From Annona cherimola (lineage: Eukaryota; Streptophyta; Magnoliopsida; Magnoliales; Annonaceae), in assembly GCA_030490835.1 (NCBI GenBank), contig CM059973.1, forward strand, positions 55,990,008 through 56,054,007: a stretch of DNA of 64,000 bases, in the 5' to 3' direction. The notes under the pieces are model-generated. The model had not been told where the DNA came from. It ran no database searches and saw only the letters and a list, made by a program, of their open reading frames with translations. Numbering within the stretch: position 1 is the stretch's first letter; each line of letters opens with the position of its first letter. Made by a program: the position numbers and the translations under genes. Positions 19,219 to 31,070 of the stretch are shown in pieces.

Positions 19219-21600
19219 AACACAACAGCTAGCAATTCTTTTTCAGTGGTTGCATAGTTGACTTGAGCATCATCTAGGATTTTTCTTGCATAGTAGATCA
19301 CTACTGGCTTATTATCCTTTCGTTGACCTAAAACTGCCCCAATCTCATGGTCACTTGCATCGCACATGATCTCAAATGGTAAGCTCCAATCAGGTGGCTA
19401 TATAATTGGGGCGGTGGTCAAAGCTTCTTTTAACCTCCATAACAACTTTAAACGGTCATCAAAAAAATCAAATTTTACATCTTGGTTTAGCAGGTTAGTC
19501 AGTGGCTTAGCGATCTTAAAAAAATCTTTGATGAAACGTCGATAGAAGCCGGCATGTCCCAGAAAACTCTGAATTCCTTTGACCGAATTAGGTGGTGGTA
19601 ATTTTTTAATGACCTCTATTTTCGCCCGGTCAACCTCAATACCTTGGCTTGAAATTAAATGCCCTAATACAATTCCTTCATGTACCATGAAATGACACTA
19701 TTCCCAGTTCAAAACCAAGTTGGTTTCTTCGCACCTCTGTAAAACCTTAGATAGGTTAGATAAGCATGATTCAAATGTAGTGTCATAAACAGAAATATCA
19801 TCCATAAATACTTCCATTATGTGTTCAATGTAATCAGAAAATATGGCCATCATGCATTGTTGAAAAGTGGCAGGTGCATTGCAAAGACCAAAAGGCATGC
19901 ATCTATATGAAAAAGTGTCGTATGGACAGGTGAAAGTGGTTTTCTCTTGATCCTTTGGGTGAATAGGAATCTGAAAGTAGCCAGAGTAACCATCCAAATA
20001 GCAAAAGTAAGAGTGATTGGCAAGTCGTTCAAGCATTTGATCAATGAAAGGCAAAGGAAAATGATCCTTTCAGGTGGCAATATTTAATTTGTGATAATCG
20101 ATGCACATTCGCCAACTTGTGACTGTCCTTGTGGGTATAAATTCATTTTTATCATTTTTCACGACAGTCATACCGCCTTTCTTGGGTACCACATGTACTG
20201 GGCTTACCCAACTACTATCAGAAATAGGATAGATGATTCCGGCATCAAGAAGTTTTAAAATTTCCTTTTTCACCACTTCTTTCATGTTTGGATTCAGACG
20301 TCTTTGAGATTCAATGCTTGTCTTACAATCTTCCTCAATTAAAATTCTGTGCATGCATAGAGAAGGACTAATACCTGGTAGGTCATTAATGCAGTATCTA
20401 ATTGCCTTCCTATGCTTTCTTAGTTCAGATAATAGTTCATCAGATTGGGATTCGGAAAAATTTGCATTGATTATGACTAGATAAGTATCATTTGGACCAA
20501 GAAATGCATACCTGAGATTTTTAGGAAGAGGTTTGAGTTCTACCTTTGGTGCTTCTTCCTTTGTTTTCGTCTAGGGGAAAGAATTGAGGTCTATGTCCAG
20601 CTTCCCAAGAGATGAGTCGGCAGCAGGTGAGATAAAAGGGCTTCCATCCAAGAGAGCTACACAAGCAGATAGTTCAGGGTTATCATTTTCAACAGTTGCA
20701 CTTTGAATGATACATACCTCAATCGGGTCATCTTTTTCTTCGATCGGCAATGGGTTGATGACGTTGACCCGCAAGCAAGAGTCATCGGTTGATAGGTGCT
20801 TTGTTGCCTCAGAAAGATTAAATTCAATCTTTTCATCTCCAACTGTTAGTGAGAGTCGACCATTCTTGACGTCTATGATGGCTCCAGCAGTGGCTAAGAA
20901 AGGTCGTCCGAGAATGATTGGAATTTGGCGATCCTCCTCCATGTCGAGGACTATAAAGTCGACTAGGATGAACAATTTTTTGACTTTCAAGGGAACGTCT
21001 TAAAGAATACCAACTGGGAATTTGATTGATCGGTCGGCCAATTGGAGAGACATAGACGTTGGTTTTGGATCACCCATGTTCAGCTTTTTACAGATGGAGA
21101 GTGGGATCAGACTTACACTAGCTCCAAGATCACATAGCGCTCTGTTGATTTGGACATTCTCAAGAGCACATGGAATGGAAAAGCTTTCAAGGTCCTTTAG
21201 CTTCTCAGGTAACTTGTTCTGCAAAATAGCGTTGCACTCCTCAGTGAGTGCAATGGTTCCGTACTCCTCGAGTTTTCTTTTGTTAGAAAGCATGTCCTTG
21301 AGAAATTTTGCATAAGCTAGCATTTGGGAAAGCATGTCAATGAAAGGCACGTTGATGGACAAGTTCTTGAGAGTAGAAACAAATTTCTCGAACTGCTTTT
21401 GGAGCTTAGCCTGTCATTGCCTTTGTGGGAAGGGGAGAGGAGGCTTGTAAGGAGGTGGTGGTACATATGGCTTCTCCACCACTGGTTTTGATTGTGGCTC
21501 CTCTTCTTGCTTCTTTTCCTACCTGGTATCCTTTTCTGTGACCATTTGAGGTGGGTCGAGCTGCTTTCCACTTCGCAAGGTAACTGCTTGCACCTATTCC
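19219..21600 (-). pseudogene. Element 2 Pol: protease, RT and partial RNase H
   Basis: Most of this lies in one minus-strand frame broken by stops. The protease block CDLGASVSLIP lies near 21126-21094, and PIILGRPFLAT lies near 20925-20893. RT follows: EAQRR-like and IYPISDSSWVSP residues near 20300-20200, then CYLDGYSGY near 19995, MPFGLCNAP near 19895 and FMDDISV near 19805. FLGHAGFYRRF lies near 19570. RNase H starts with MCDASD near 19365 and stops just after [11 protein letters not shown] at 19219. Stops (for example at 20997, 20568, 20070 and 19695) are mostly single transitions. It cannot be functional, because the catalytic RNase H end and integrase are missing. Confidence 0.92.
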
Positions 21601-21699
21601 CTAGTGTTTACCTTAGGTTGGCTAGGGAGTTTGCCCTGGTTTCTTTGGGATGAGGCGGTGACATTCTGAGCAATTTGATTTTCAAGCAACTTGATGTGG

Positions 21700-22836
21700 G
21701 TTTGCATTTGATCCATTCTTTCATCATTTTTCTTGAGCATTAGAATGATATTTTTGAGCATGGACTCAGTGGGTTGGGTTTATTATTTTGAGCATAATTT
21801 TGGGTGTTTGACTGGTTTGTCCAACAGAAATTGGGGTGGTTCCTCCATCCAAGGTTGTAAGTATTTGAGTATGGGTTACTATGAGTGCGCGTGTTATACT
21901 GGTTGTTGATTGCATTGGCTTGCTCGCCTGTGGTGTCCTGTATGGAAAAACTACACTCAGATGTGTAGTGTGAAGCTCCACAGATCTCACATGAAATGTG
22001 CCGAGAAGAAGATGCATCTGATCCGTTTCCTGTTTCTTCTGCTGCAAAATTTGATCAATTTTAGCATGAAGAGAATTTAGATACTCGATATCATATACAT
22101 TACCTTACCGAGAGGGTCCTCGGACGTCACCATATTGAGAATCATAAAGCGTCAAGTCATCGAGAAGCTCGAGAGCCTCCTCGTCAGTGAGTCGCATGAA
22201 TCGGCCACCAGCGGCTGAATTGACAGCGCTTTGGCTAGGTCGATCGAGTCCATTGAAAAAGTTTTCAATAATATCACCCTGCGAGATGCCATGATGTGGA
22301 CACTTGCGCTACAGATCTTTCATTCTCTCCAACGCATCATATAAGGTTTCCCCATCTTTTTGGACGAACTGATTGATCTCGTCTCTGATTTTCCTAGTTT
22401 TGTTGGGTGGAAAGAATTTTTCCAGGAAAGCAGTAGAGAGCTCGTCCCATGTGTTGAAAGTATCGGGCGGCATAGAATAGAACCACTCGCTTGCCCTGTC
22501 GCGAAGAGAAAACGGAAAAAGTTGCAGATGGATTACCTCATGTGGGATATTTTGCACCCTGATTGTGTTGCACAACTACATGAACTTAGTGATGTGAACG
22601 GTTGGGTTTTCAGAGGGTAGTCCTGCAAATTGGTCTTGTTGAACCATCCGGATGAGTCCGGGATTTAGTTCAAAATTTCTTCCATCGATCTCTAGTTCAA
22701 CTATGCATGATCGGAATCCACGACGGTTCGGGCAGTTCCGATCACTAAGAGTTACCCTTCTTGGAGGAGCATTGTTCTCAGCCCGGCCTTCCTCCTGCTC
22801 TTGATGTGGCGGGTTTGGATTGTTGTATTCTGCCAT
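21700..22836 (-). pseudogene. Element 2 Gag, broken
   Basis: It starts at the ATG at 22836 with MAEYNNPNPPHQEQEE, an acidic proline-rich N-terminus. The capsid-like core includes LFPFSLRDRASEWFYSMPP near 22510-22450 and FLEKFFPP. One stop (22576-22578) splits the N-terminus from the core, and another lies near 22307. The nucleic-acid-binding knuckle CEICGASHYTSEC (C-x2-C-x3-H-x4-C) is at 21991-21953 in a different frame, so at least one frameshift separates it from the core. Pol is in a third frame. The protein would assemble virus-like particles and bind genomic RNA. Confidence 0.87.
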
Positions 22837-23086
22837 AGTGTCTTCAAGATTTTGTTGCTATTTATACTCACGAATCCTTCTCCTAAAAGAACGTTCAATT
22901 TCAGGGTCAGCAATAAAGAGTTTTTCAGCTAGTTGTTTTGTGAAACTTCGTGTATGTGGGTGCATACAAAGATTCACTAGCTAATTCAAAGGAAAGAAGA
23001 AAATACAATAAAAGAAAAAGAATAAAGCAAAAAAAAGAAAAGAACAAAGAAAGTATCTAAAAACAAAACTTAAAGTAACGCCGAAT
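22837..23086 (-). other. Leader between PBS and gag of element 2
   Basis: An untranslated stretch, A-rich on the plus strand (T-rich on the transcribed strand) at about 22985-23060. It is much shorter than the leaders of some Athila elements. No frame of note. Confidence 0.6.
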
Positions 23087-23104
23087 TTCCCGACAGCGGC
23101 GCCA
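23087..23104 (-). promoter_or_regulatory. Primer-binding site of element 2
   Basis: The minus strand reads TGGCGCCGCTGTCGGGAA, seven bases after the LTR end (linker AGTATTT). It matches the tRNA-Asp complement at 15 of 18 positions, the differences being transitions. Another tRNA with a similar 3' end is possible. Confidence 0.75.
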
Positions 23105-23111
23105 AAATACT

Positions 23112-24713
23112 TGTTCGCAATCTCACCACAAGTGCACGGGTTGTAGATTGTAGTATATAAAATATCGATCAACAGGGAATTCGAGACTAAAAATTTTTCT
23201 TTTAAACACTTTCTCGTCGGATTTAATGGATTAGAAAAGTTGAAAGAGGATGTAGTAAATTAAATGGAAAAGATATACGAAATTGGGAAGAGAAAATAAA
23301 ATAGAAATTAGAATGATTTGAGAAAATGAGAGTGTGAGTATCTAGGGTCTAGGATTTCACATGCGTCTTTTGCAACGGGTAGTGGTATAATTATTTACTC
23401 TGGATATTTTTTGTTAAAGGAGAACAAACCATAATTTATCCTTGCACCTTCTCTCGAAACCTACAAGGCGTATCCTAATTTTCTTAACCACCTATTCTGA
23501 TGGGATTAAGTTAATTATAATCCATTAAGTTCTGTGGCTTGTTCATGGAATTTCTCAAGGTCATCATGCCTATTCTCATGGTCTTAGATTTCCAGGTTTA
23601 ATATCTTGATTATCGTATATTAGATTTTCACCTCTCGGTTCCATCACCTAATATACGGAATTATGCTAAAGTACGGGCCAATGTACAAAGCAAGCGTTAA
23701 AATCACAAAATATTAAATTAACAACAATATCCATCATAAATAAATTAACATCCACATCACGCTACATTGTACGCATGCTACATTCTAAACCCTAGATTAA
23801 GTGTTTAGCCCGGCATGTTCAAGTCCAACAGAGAATTAACATAACATCCCATCTTAAACAAGACAATAAAAATAAAGAAAAGAAAAGCTTATTGGTTTGG
23901 AGCTCCAATGATGTGTCGGTCGCTCCACGCAACTCGCTGGTTCTCCTCTCGCCTGTGCTCTCCACCTCTCTCTCTATCTCTCTTTCTCTCTCTGAAAAAC
24001 GGCCTTCCCCTTTTCCTTCGAAATTTTATTCTATTCAGTCTGGAACCCTCAAAGGGTTTTTATACATCCCTTAAAATGAGTCAGCCGCTCGCAATCGTAC
24101 GCAGGTTTGCGTATTGGCGCCTAGGCGCCAACTTGCTGGAAGTTGCTGATTGAGGGTGTTCGTAACTTGCTTGAAGATGGGAAAGTGGCGCCGGGGTGCC
24201 CCTGTCTAGCGCCTAGGCGCCAACTCTCTGGATGATTTACGACTTGAAAATCCTCCTGGAAGTCCTGTATGAGCATGCCATGGCGCCTAGGCGCCAACTT
24301 CCTAGAAGCAATTCTACCTTATGATCCCCAAAACCCTTTCGGACTTTTCAGCACGTTGATGAAGTGGACTCTCTGGAAGCAGACCGAAATGTGGTGTTGG
24401 AGATTCTGGCATGAGCCTGTAGGGTGGCGCCTAGGCGCCGACACCCTTGCTTTCTTTGGTTTCTCTTTTCTTCCATCCATCGTGCTCTTAAGTGTTCCCT
24501 GTTTCTTCTTGTCCGAATTCCCTTAGACAAAAGAATGGAATGAAATTTCAAGCCGAAAGATTATAAAAGTTATTAAATATCTTAAAATTCATGTTCAACA
24601 CCCAATTGATGCAAAAATCACATTTTAAACCAAATTTCATATTGAACTCAAATAATTCCCCATAAAATTGGTATAAAATGCCCACATAATATATTGTTAA
24701 TTTCCAATTATCA
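23112..24713 (-). repeat. 5' LTR of element 2
   Basis: On the minus strand it starts TGATAATTGGAAATTAAC at 24713 and ends GAGATTGCGAACA at 23112, next to the PBS linker. A probable TATA box (TATAAAA on the minus strand) lies at 24057-24063. Upstream of it in U3 are GGCGCC palindromes at about 24114, 24208, 24281 and 24424. Its right end is defined by comparison with the solo copy ending at 61967, since no partner duplication survives. Confidence 0.88.
24114..24440 (-). repeat. GGCGCC palindrome array in element 2 LTR
   Basis: One perfect TTGGCGCCTAGGCGCCAA lies at 24114-24131, with close forms at 24208-24223, 24281-24297 and 24424-24440. On the minus strand the palindromes are preceded by AGAGAGTTGGCG, and one is followed by CAGGGGCACC and GGCGCCACTT. 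Element 1 has the same surroundings at 4225-4268. The array lies upstream of the TATA box, as in element 1. Confidence 0.85.
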
Positions 24714-25429
24714 ATTATTAATCTAATTCACTAATTAGAGTTCTAATTATGGATGTAACATATATATCATATCACATCATTTTTTTAGTCCTGTTTCAAC
24801 AGTTTAGATCATCATAAATACATTTTTAATTAAATCTTTAATAGTCCACATCGACTTATCATTATTTCTACTAACATAAGTATTATTGAGACAAAATTAC
24901 AAATGCTCAAAACTATTCATCCATCAAGGTGTCAATACATGATCTAACATCATATCTTTATGTAAAATTAAATTTTACATACATCTACTAGTTTGGAATT
25001 ATGAATTCAATGGTTGAGATCATTCCTTTGCTATCTAATGGTATATAATTTGTTTGGGCCAACTTCGTTTACAATTTTAGGCAGAATTTTCTAATGAGGG
25101 TCTGCAGTCATGGCCCGCTTTCTCGGTAATAAAACTCCTCCATTATAAAACTACATCTTGCATGGATTAGATTTATTTAACCAAAATTTTACTTATCTTA
25201 CCGTTGAATCCCATGCAATGGCCGAGATTGATCTTCACATATTAAGATTAAAAAAAATAAACTTGTTACTAAACATTTTAAAGAAACAAAATGACTGAGA
25301 TTGGGTTGGATTGCTTGATCATAGCTTCTCTCTCTCTCTCTCTCCGTTCCTTCTCTTCCCTCTCAACTTTTGTTATCTCCACCCTATTTCTCTTCCGTCT
25401 CAACATTTTTATATAGTTTTGAGGAAAAC
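24714..25429. other. AT-rich non-coding stretch with CT repeat
   Basis: No gene is recognised. A short (CT)n microsatellite lies at 25326-25344. The stretch separates element 2 from the copia LTR fragment that follows. Confidence 0.5.
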
Positions 25430-25976
25430 TTGAATGTTAGAGGGTAGGTTACACATTAAATATGCCAATATTCAAAAAAAATTTGCCGTTGCGAGTCAAG
25501 TCATATTTGGAGTCGACTTGGACTACGACTTCATTCAAGTTGCATAGTAGAGTTGGCTTGGCTTGCAACTTTGGTCTTCTAAATGCCTTAAGAAAGTTGA
25601 TCTTAAGCTTTTACTCTCCATGTTACACTCTAAGTTGACTTGGACTTGGGGCTTCACCCAAGTTGTATATGAAGTCGACTTGAGTCCCGACTTCACTACA
25701 TGTTGAAATTTATAAACTCCAAATCTTCCTTTTTTTGGTCTTCTTTTCCTCAAGTCTTACTTCTAGGTCGACTTCATGTGAGACTTGACCTAAGTCGCAT
25801 GTGTAGTTAACTTAGGGTTGCGACTTAGGTCAAGTCAGTTCTGGTACTTTGAAAAATTTTCATTTTCTTTTTAAAATCTTCAAGTCACATGGTGAAGTCG
25901 ATTTGAATTGCGACTTCGTTCTTCAAACTTCAATTAGAGGAAATTTCAGTTGCTTGATGCACTCGAAGTCGCATTT

Positions 25977-28900
25977 TGTGGCGCCCCGACCCGGGTGCCT
26001 AGAAGCCTTACTCTGGGATCTTTATTGATTAGTAAACGTGATTCAGGATTGTTGCCCTGATCACATGATAAGATTTTTAATTGGATCTCGTCCAAATTTT
26101 TTTTCTTTCATCACATAACAAATACCTGTCGTCAACTTTATACATGATACTCATAATATCTCATTACATAACATCATATCATCATATACGAACACATTCT
26201 TGACATCAATTTCACATATATTATTCATATCATAATAACTGACTTATCTACATCACAAGTTCTTTCAATCTAAACATTTCATACATATATATTTTGAAAA
26301 TTCCATTAGACACACGTTTTGTCAAACTTTCAAATCTCATTGATAACATTCTAACTTGTCTTTCTACAATACAGGTCTTTTTAGCCTGATCATTTCATAT
26401 ACAAACTTTGATAATTTCCTACCATATATCCATTCATACCATATGCAAACCAACCTGTTATAAAGTTTTCTTCATACTCTTTTCCTTTCCTGCGTGACCT
26501 GTGTTGTACCTGTCTATGGTTGGGAAAAATAAACATGAGTCGAAACTCAATAAGCAAGCATTTTTCATTTTAAATGTATTTCTCACCTTTCAGTAGTAGA
26601 CGCTTAACAAGCGTTCGACAAGCAATTGGAGGAAACCTTTTCATAAAAACCTTTCATAAACAGTTCATAATCCCAATTCATGGTAATCATATGCTTGTAA
26701 AACTTGACATATAAATTCCTTTTCCATGGACATATTTATGTTCTAAAATATTTTTCATCGAAACTCCTTTTCTCATAGGACATTCTCATGTCCTAAAACA
26801 TTTTTCATCAAAATTCCTTTTCTCATAGGACATTCCTATGTCCTAAAATACTTTTCATCAAAACTCTTTTTCTCAGAGGACATTCTCATGTCCTAAAATA
26901 ATTTTCATAAAACCCTTTTTAAGCATATGCAACATGCAATACGTCTCTGTCCATCTGGTAGGTGACACTTATCAAGTGATCATCCTTCCTTAGGAGAGAA
27001 ACCCTTCCAGGTGATAGTCCACGAGCCAGGCGGCTATCCGTGTCCATCTCCCATTTCAGGGAGGGCGTCGCCGGCATTTAGCCTTATTCAAGCGACTCGG
27101 CCTATGCAGAGGGGGCCCAATTTACAACCGCGTCCGGCTTGCATATCCTTTATAGTAGACCTACTACATAATCCTTGTGCACACTTTTTCTTCACATTCA
27201 CATGCTAGCATTATTTTATAAAAACCACAGACCACAGTCTGTGTCCTTTTTCTGAAAACTTGATGCTAGCATGCTTTCATAAAATACTATAGACCTCAGC
27301 CTATATTCCTTTCAAATCTTGAAAATTGGGCTTAACCCATGTTAACGAGTTCTATACTCAAAATGTTTTGTAAGGATGGTCAACCTTAAAACATTTATAT
27401 TTCATAAATCATTTGAAGTATTCAAGGAAAATATTTGAAATAACAATATTTTCGAACCGTTTTGTAAATAATCTTTGAACAATAAAGCGTCGTTAAAAAT
27501 ATTTGAAACCAAAAGATTTTTCTTACAAATGCTTTTCCCATTTATGGGTTTTTTATGATCAAAGGACATGCAAGTACATGCTTTCATCTAATATCATATA
27601 CTTTTGTCCACCTGTCTTATTGTTCATTTCTATATGTGATAGTCTTGTATAATCCTTTGAACATTACTCAAATCATTTTTGAAATTAATTTATCGTGTTA
27701 GCCTTCCTTAAATCCTTCTCGAAACAATAGATTTTGGAAACTCCAAAATAATCCAATATTTAGATAACCTTTAAAATATATCATTAAAATACTTCAAAAC
27801 CATGTAACAAAGCTATTTTAAAACATTTATTTCAAATAACATTTTAAAATCTCATTTTCCTTCCAACACAACCTTTTCAACATTTGCATTTCGATATTTT
27901 TCAACATTGAAAGGATTTGCTTCTAACGAAGCAATTTCCAAAATAATTTAATATTGTAGAGTAAAGTCGTATAAAATTGTATTTTCAAAAGGGTTGCTTG
28001 CTTACCTGCGTAGTCAACTTGTACCTTCCACTTTTCCTTTTTCTTTTCCTATACAAATGAAAAGGACTATTTATAACATTCCATGCTTGCACAATGAACT
28101 TATTTTTCTAACTTATGTATGTTTCATCTCATACAACTATCTCCTATTCATATTTACACACTTGGCTACTACTAACCATTTTTCTATCATCTATAAATCA
28201 CTAATTAAACATGATTAGAACAAAATTTAAAATCTGTTTTTAAACATTTATACATATATTCATTATTTCATAGCTATTTAGGCCATGAAAATTCAAACAT
28301 TTTAGCCTAGCTATTTTTGATGTCACTTGATTAGGAGTCATATTTTATCGAACCAATAAATCATTTTAACACTTAATTAAACATTATATATGCATGGATT
28401 AATATTTAATAAATTAAAGAAACAACCCATGCCTGTCTAAATTTTCAGAAATTTACAACCTTTCTTTCATCATCCATAAATCATATATTAAACATGGTTT
28501 ATACAGATTTAAAAGTCTGTTTTGAATATGTTTTCACGCCTATCATTTTTTATCATTTCAATTTACTAATTCAACATAAATAAATAAAAATATTTTTTAG
28601 CATTAATCTTTACCCATCTGCTCATTATTTTCTATCCACTATTAAATCATGATTATAATAAAAATCTGTTTTAATCGTCACTTATACCCAGTATTTTTAA
28701 GCCATACATTAAACACAATTTTAATAGAAATTAAAATCTGTCTAGACATTAATTCAACATGAAATCAGATGGAGAAAATTTCCATCTTTAAACAGTTTTG
28801 AGCAATTCATCAATTAACCGGTAAAAATTATACAGAAAATTCTAATCCATTTGCTGAACTATTTAAACGGTAAATCTAGCTTGATTTAATTAAACAGTTT

Positions 28901-30958
28901 TACATTGAATTAACTAACAATAAATTAATGCTGAATTAGTTTAATGGTATCAATTCATATTTTTAACAACATTTATCAACACTCAGCAGAGTATTTACTG
29001 AATTAATAACGCAGTTTAAAATTACCCTGAATTAATTCCAGCAGCATTAAAATCATATTGAATTATTCAATGGTATCATGTATTTAGAAATTAATCAACG
29101 TCTAGCATGATTTCTTCCTGAATTTATGAACTTCAAAATCATAAAATCTGGAAATCTGAATTTTTGACGTTAAATAACCCAAATTTTTTTATTTAAACAT
29201 GATTTTGAAAAAAATTCAAAATCTTGCTGAATTAATTAAACAGCACTAAATTAATTCATGGTGTCACTCAATCATCAAATAATTAACATATCCAGCAATA
29301 TATGACGATACATATTAATGTTTAAACTAATTAAACAGTTTTTTAAAATCATATTAATTTAAACAGCATCACGGTAACAATCATACTGATAATTAAAGTC
29401 TGTTGAACCGGTATTAAATCATGCTGAGTTTTATTTAAATCATAAGAAAATCATGCTACATGAATTAACGGTATCAAAACATATTTATTAACGTTCAGCA
29501 TTGAAGCAATTTAAATAAGGACAGAACCTGGATGACGTTAAAGCCTTGCTGCTGCCCTCACTTTTTTTCTTTTTTTTCTATAGAAAATAATCAGCCATTC
29601 ATACGAGCAGCTTTCCAGAAGAATTATTTATCATATCAATTAACGTTCAGTAGGTAGAACTTCTACATTGGATTAAATGAAATCAGAATTTAAACATGGA
29701 ACGGGATAGCACTTCTGAAATCTAAAAAAATATTTTTGACATAAATCAATTAGGACTAAAGGTAAGGAACTAATTAAATAAACAGAACCTGCTTGGATTG
29801 CTGGACGTCCTTTTCTGCTGGAGGAATTTTTTTTTATATCTCTTGCTGCGTCCACCATTCAGCAGGATAATATAGCCGCTCAAAATCGACGTCCAGCGCC
29901 AAATGCCCTAATATATATTATTAGTGGTTTACTTGAGTTAATTAACTCAAGTTGCCGTTTAATCATAGGACAGCTGCTGGCATATTAATCCGTCCATTAT
30001 CAAATTTTGGACAGCTCCTACGTCATGCACCACCGTCATATTATTATTGTCCACGTAATCACCATTGCTGCCAGCGAATTTTCTTCACGCGCAAAAATTC
30101 TAGTATTAATAAATTAAATCATAACTACCTACATACACACTTATATACTATGAAAATTTTTCTTATTAATATATATACAATTGCTCTCAAAATGAACCTT
30201 TCGGAATTTTGAAAAAAAAAGATTATTTTATTTTAATTAACTAATTCATATTTGGATAAAAAAATCTCTTTTTAAAATTTTAGAGACATGTTTTCCAAAA
30301 TTTTATTCCTTCATTAATTTGGGCATATTAATTTAAGCTTTTCCTTAAAATTTCACCTTAATCGGAGTTGTATACCTATTTTTATTTAATTATTGGAAAC
30401 GAACATATACATTTCTCCAAAAAATTCACATACATTTCAAATGTGAATTTTGAAATTTTCATAATTATTCTAAATAATTCTTCATATCCCATAAAAATTT
30501 TCATCTTGAAATAATCATTATAGACCAAGTTAAGGTCTTTTGGAGCTAATTCAAAACATTAATTATGATAATAATATTTTTAATCATAATTTTCAAAATT
30601 CCACCGTTGATCATGTAAGTTACCTCATGATCAAGTTGTCCTTAAAATTTCATCTCAATTGGACATCAGCATTGTCCGATATGAATTTCCTAAGAAATTC
30701 CCGATTTAATCAGATTCTTAAATTTCCAAAATGACATGGAAAATGAATTTTAATAAGTTGCAACATAAGCATTCTCCACCCATTTTTTATCTTTTCGTAA
30801 TTATCACTAATCCCGTTTTACTTAGTCACCTTTTTTTCCACTAATTTTCACTTCCCATATGGGTTACACTTGAACCCTTTATTTTATGAAATTTTTGATT
30901 TTATCCTTGGACGATTTCAAGCTATATTTTCCTTAAGCTTAAAACTTGGGGTTTAACA
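25977..30958 (-). mobile_element. Giant solo LTR (4982 bp), chromovirus-like
   Basis: On the plus strand it runs from TGTGGCGCCCCGACCC to GGGGTTTAACA, so the LTR reads on the minus strand from TGTTAAACCCC to GGGGCGCCACA. CATTT flanks it on both sides (25972-25976 and 30959-30963). No gag, pol or PBS is present, so it is a solo LTR. It shares three features with the LTRs at 51500 and 57096: the last ~100 bp (CCAATCGACAAGATC-like), a TTATTGAGTTTCGACTCATG core (26535-26560), and a GC-rich block (27048-27102). The family is likely a long-LTR chromovirus such as Tekay, but no protein confirms that. Confidence 0.87.
26735..26910. repeat. 58-bp tandem repeat in giant LTR
   Basis: About three to four units carry AGGACATTCTCATGTCCT, itself an imperfect palindrome, followed by AAAACATTTTTCATC. 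Spacing is about 57-59 bp. Confidence 0.8.
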
Positions 30959-31070
30959 CATTTTAAGTTGACTTCAGTTTGTTCACCCAAGTTGCGTATT
31001 GAGTCAACTTAGTTTGTCAAATTTCTACACTAGACTCTCTAACTCCCTGAAGTCAATGTTGGAATGGACT

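Larger units (their letters stand above)
19219..24713 (-). mobile_element. Athila-type Ty3/gypsy element 2, 3' truncated
   Basis: On the minus strand the order is 5' LTR (24713-23112), PBS (23104-23087), gag, protease, RT and part of RNase H, ending abruptly at 19219. Integrase, PPT and 3' LTR are absent from the window. The domain sequences are close to those of element 1 but clearly a different family. The LTR shares with element 1 only the GGCGCC palindrome cassette and its surroundings. The same LTR occurs elsewhere as a solo copy (56954-61967). Confidence 0.9.
25430..31070 (-). repeat. Copia (SIRE-like) LTR fragment, split by a solo LTR
   Basis: Positions 25430-25976 and 30964-31070 together resemble the copia LTR at 45253-46774. 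A segment with GCATTAAATGTGC-like residues is followed by the AAGTCGACTT array (25495-25976). The array resumes after the insertion as AAGTTGACTTCAG and GAGTCAACTTAG. The orientation is minus. Neither terminus of the copia LTR is clear. The solo LTR at 25977-30958 was inserted into it, duplicating CATTT. Confidence 0.6.

Noticed and set aside
18689..19232. Open frames through the AAGTCGACTT array
   Set aside because: Open on both strands because of the repeat composition; they belong to a copia LTR.
21317..22047. Minus-strand frames at 21317-21571 and 21766-22047
   Set aside because: They are shadow frames; the zinc knuckle and Gag-Pol linker are read in other frames of the same DNA.
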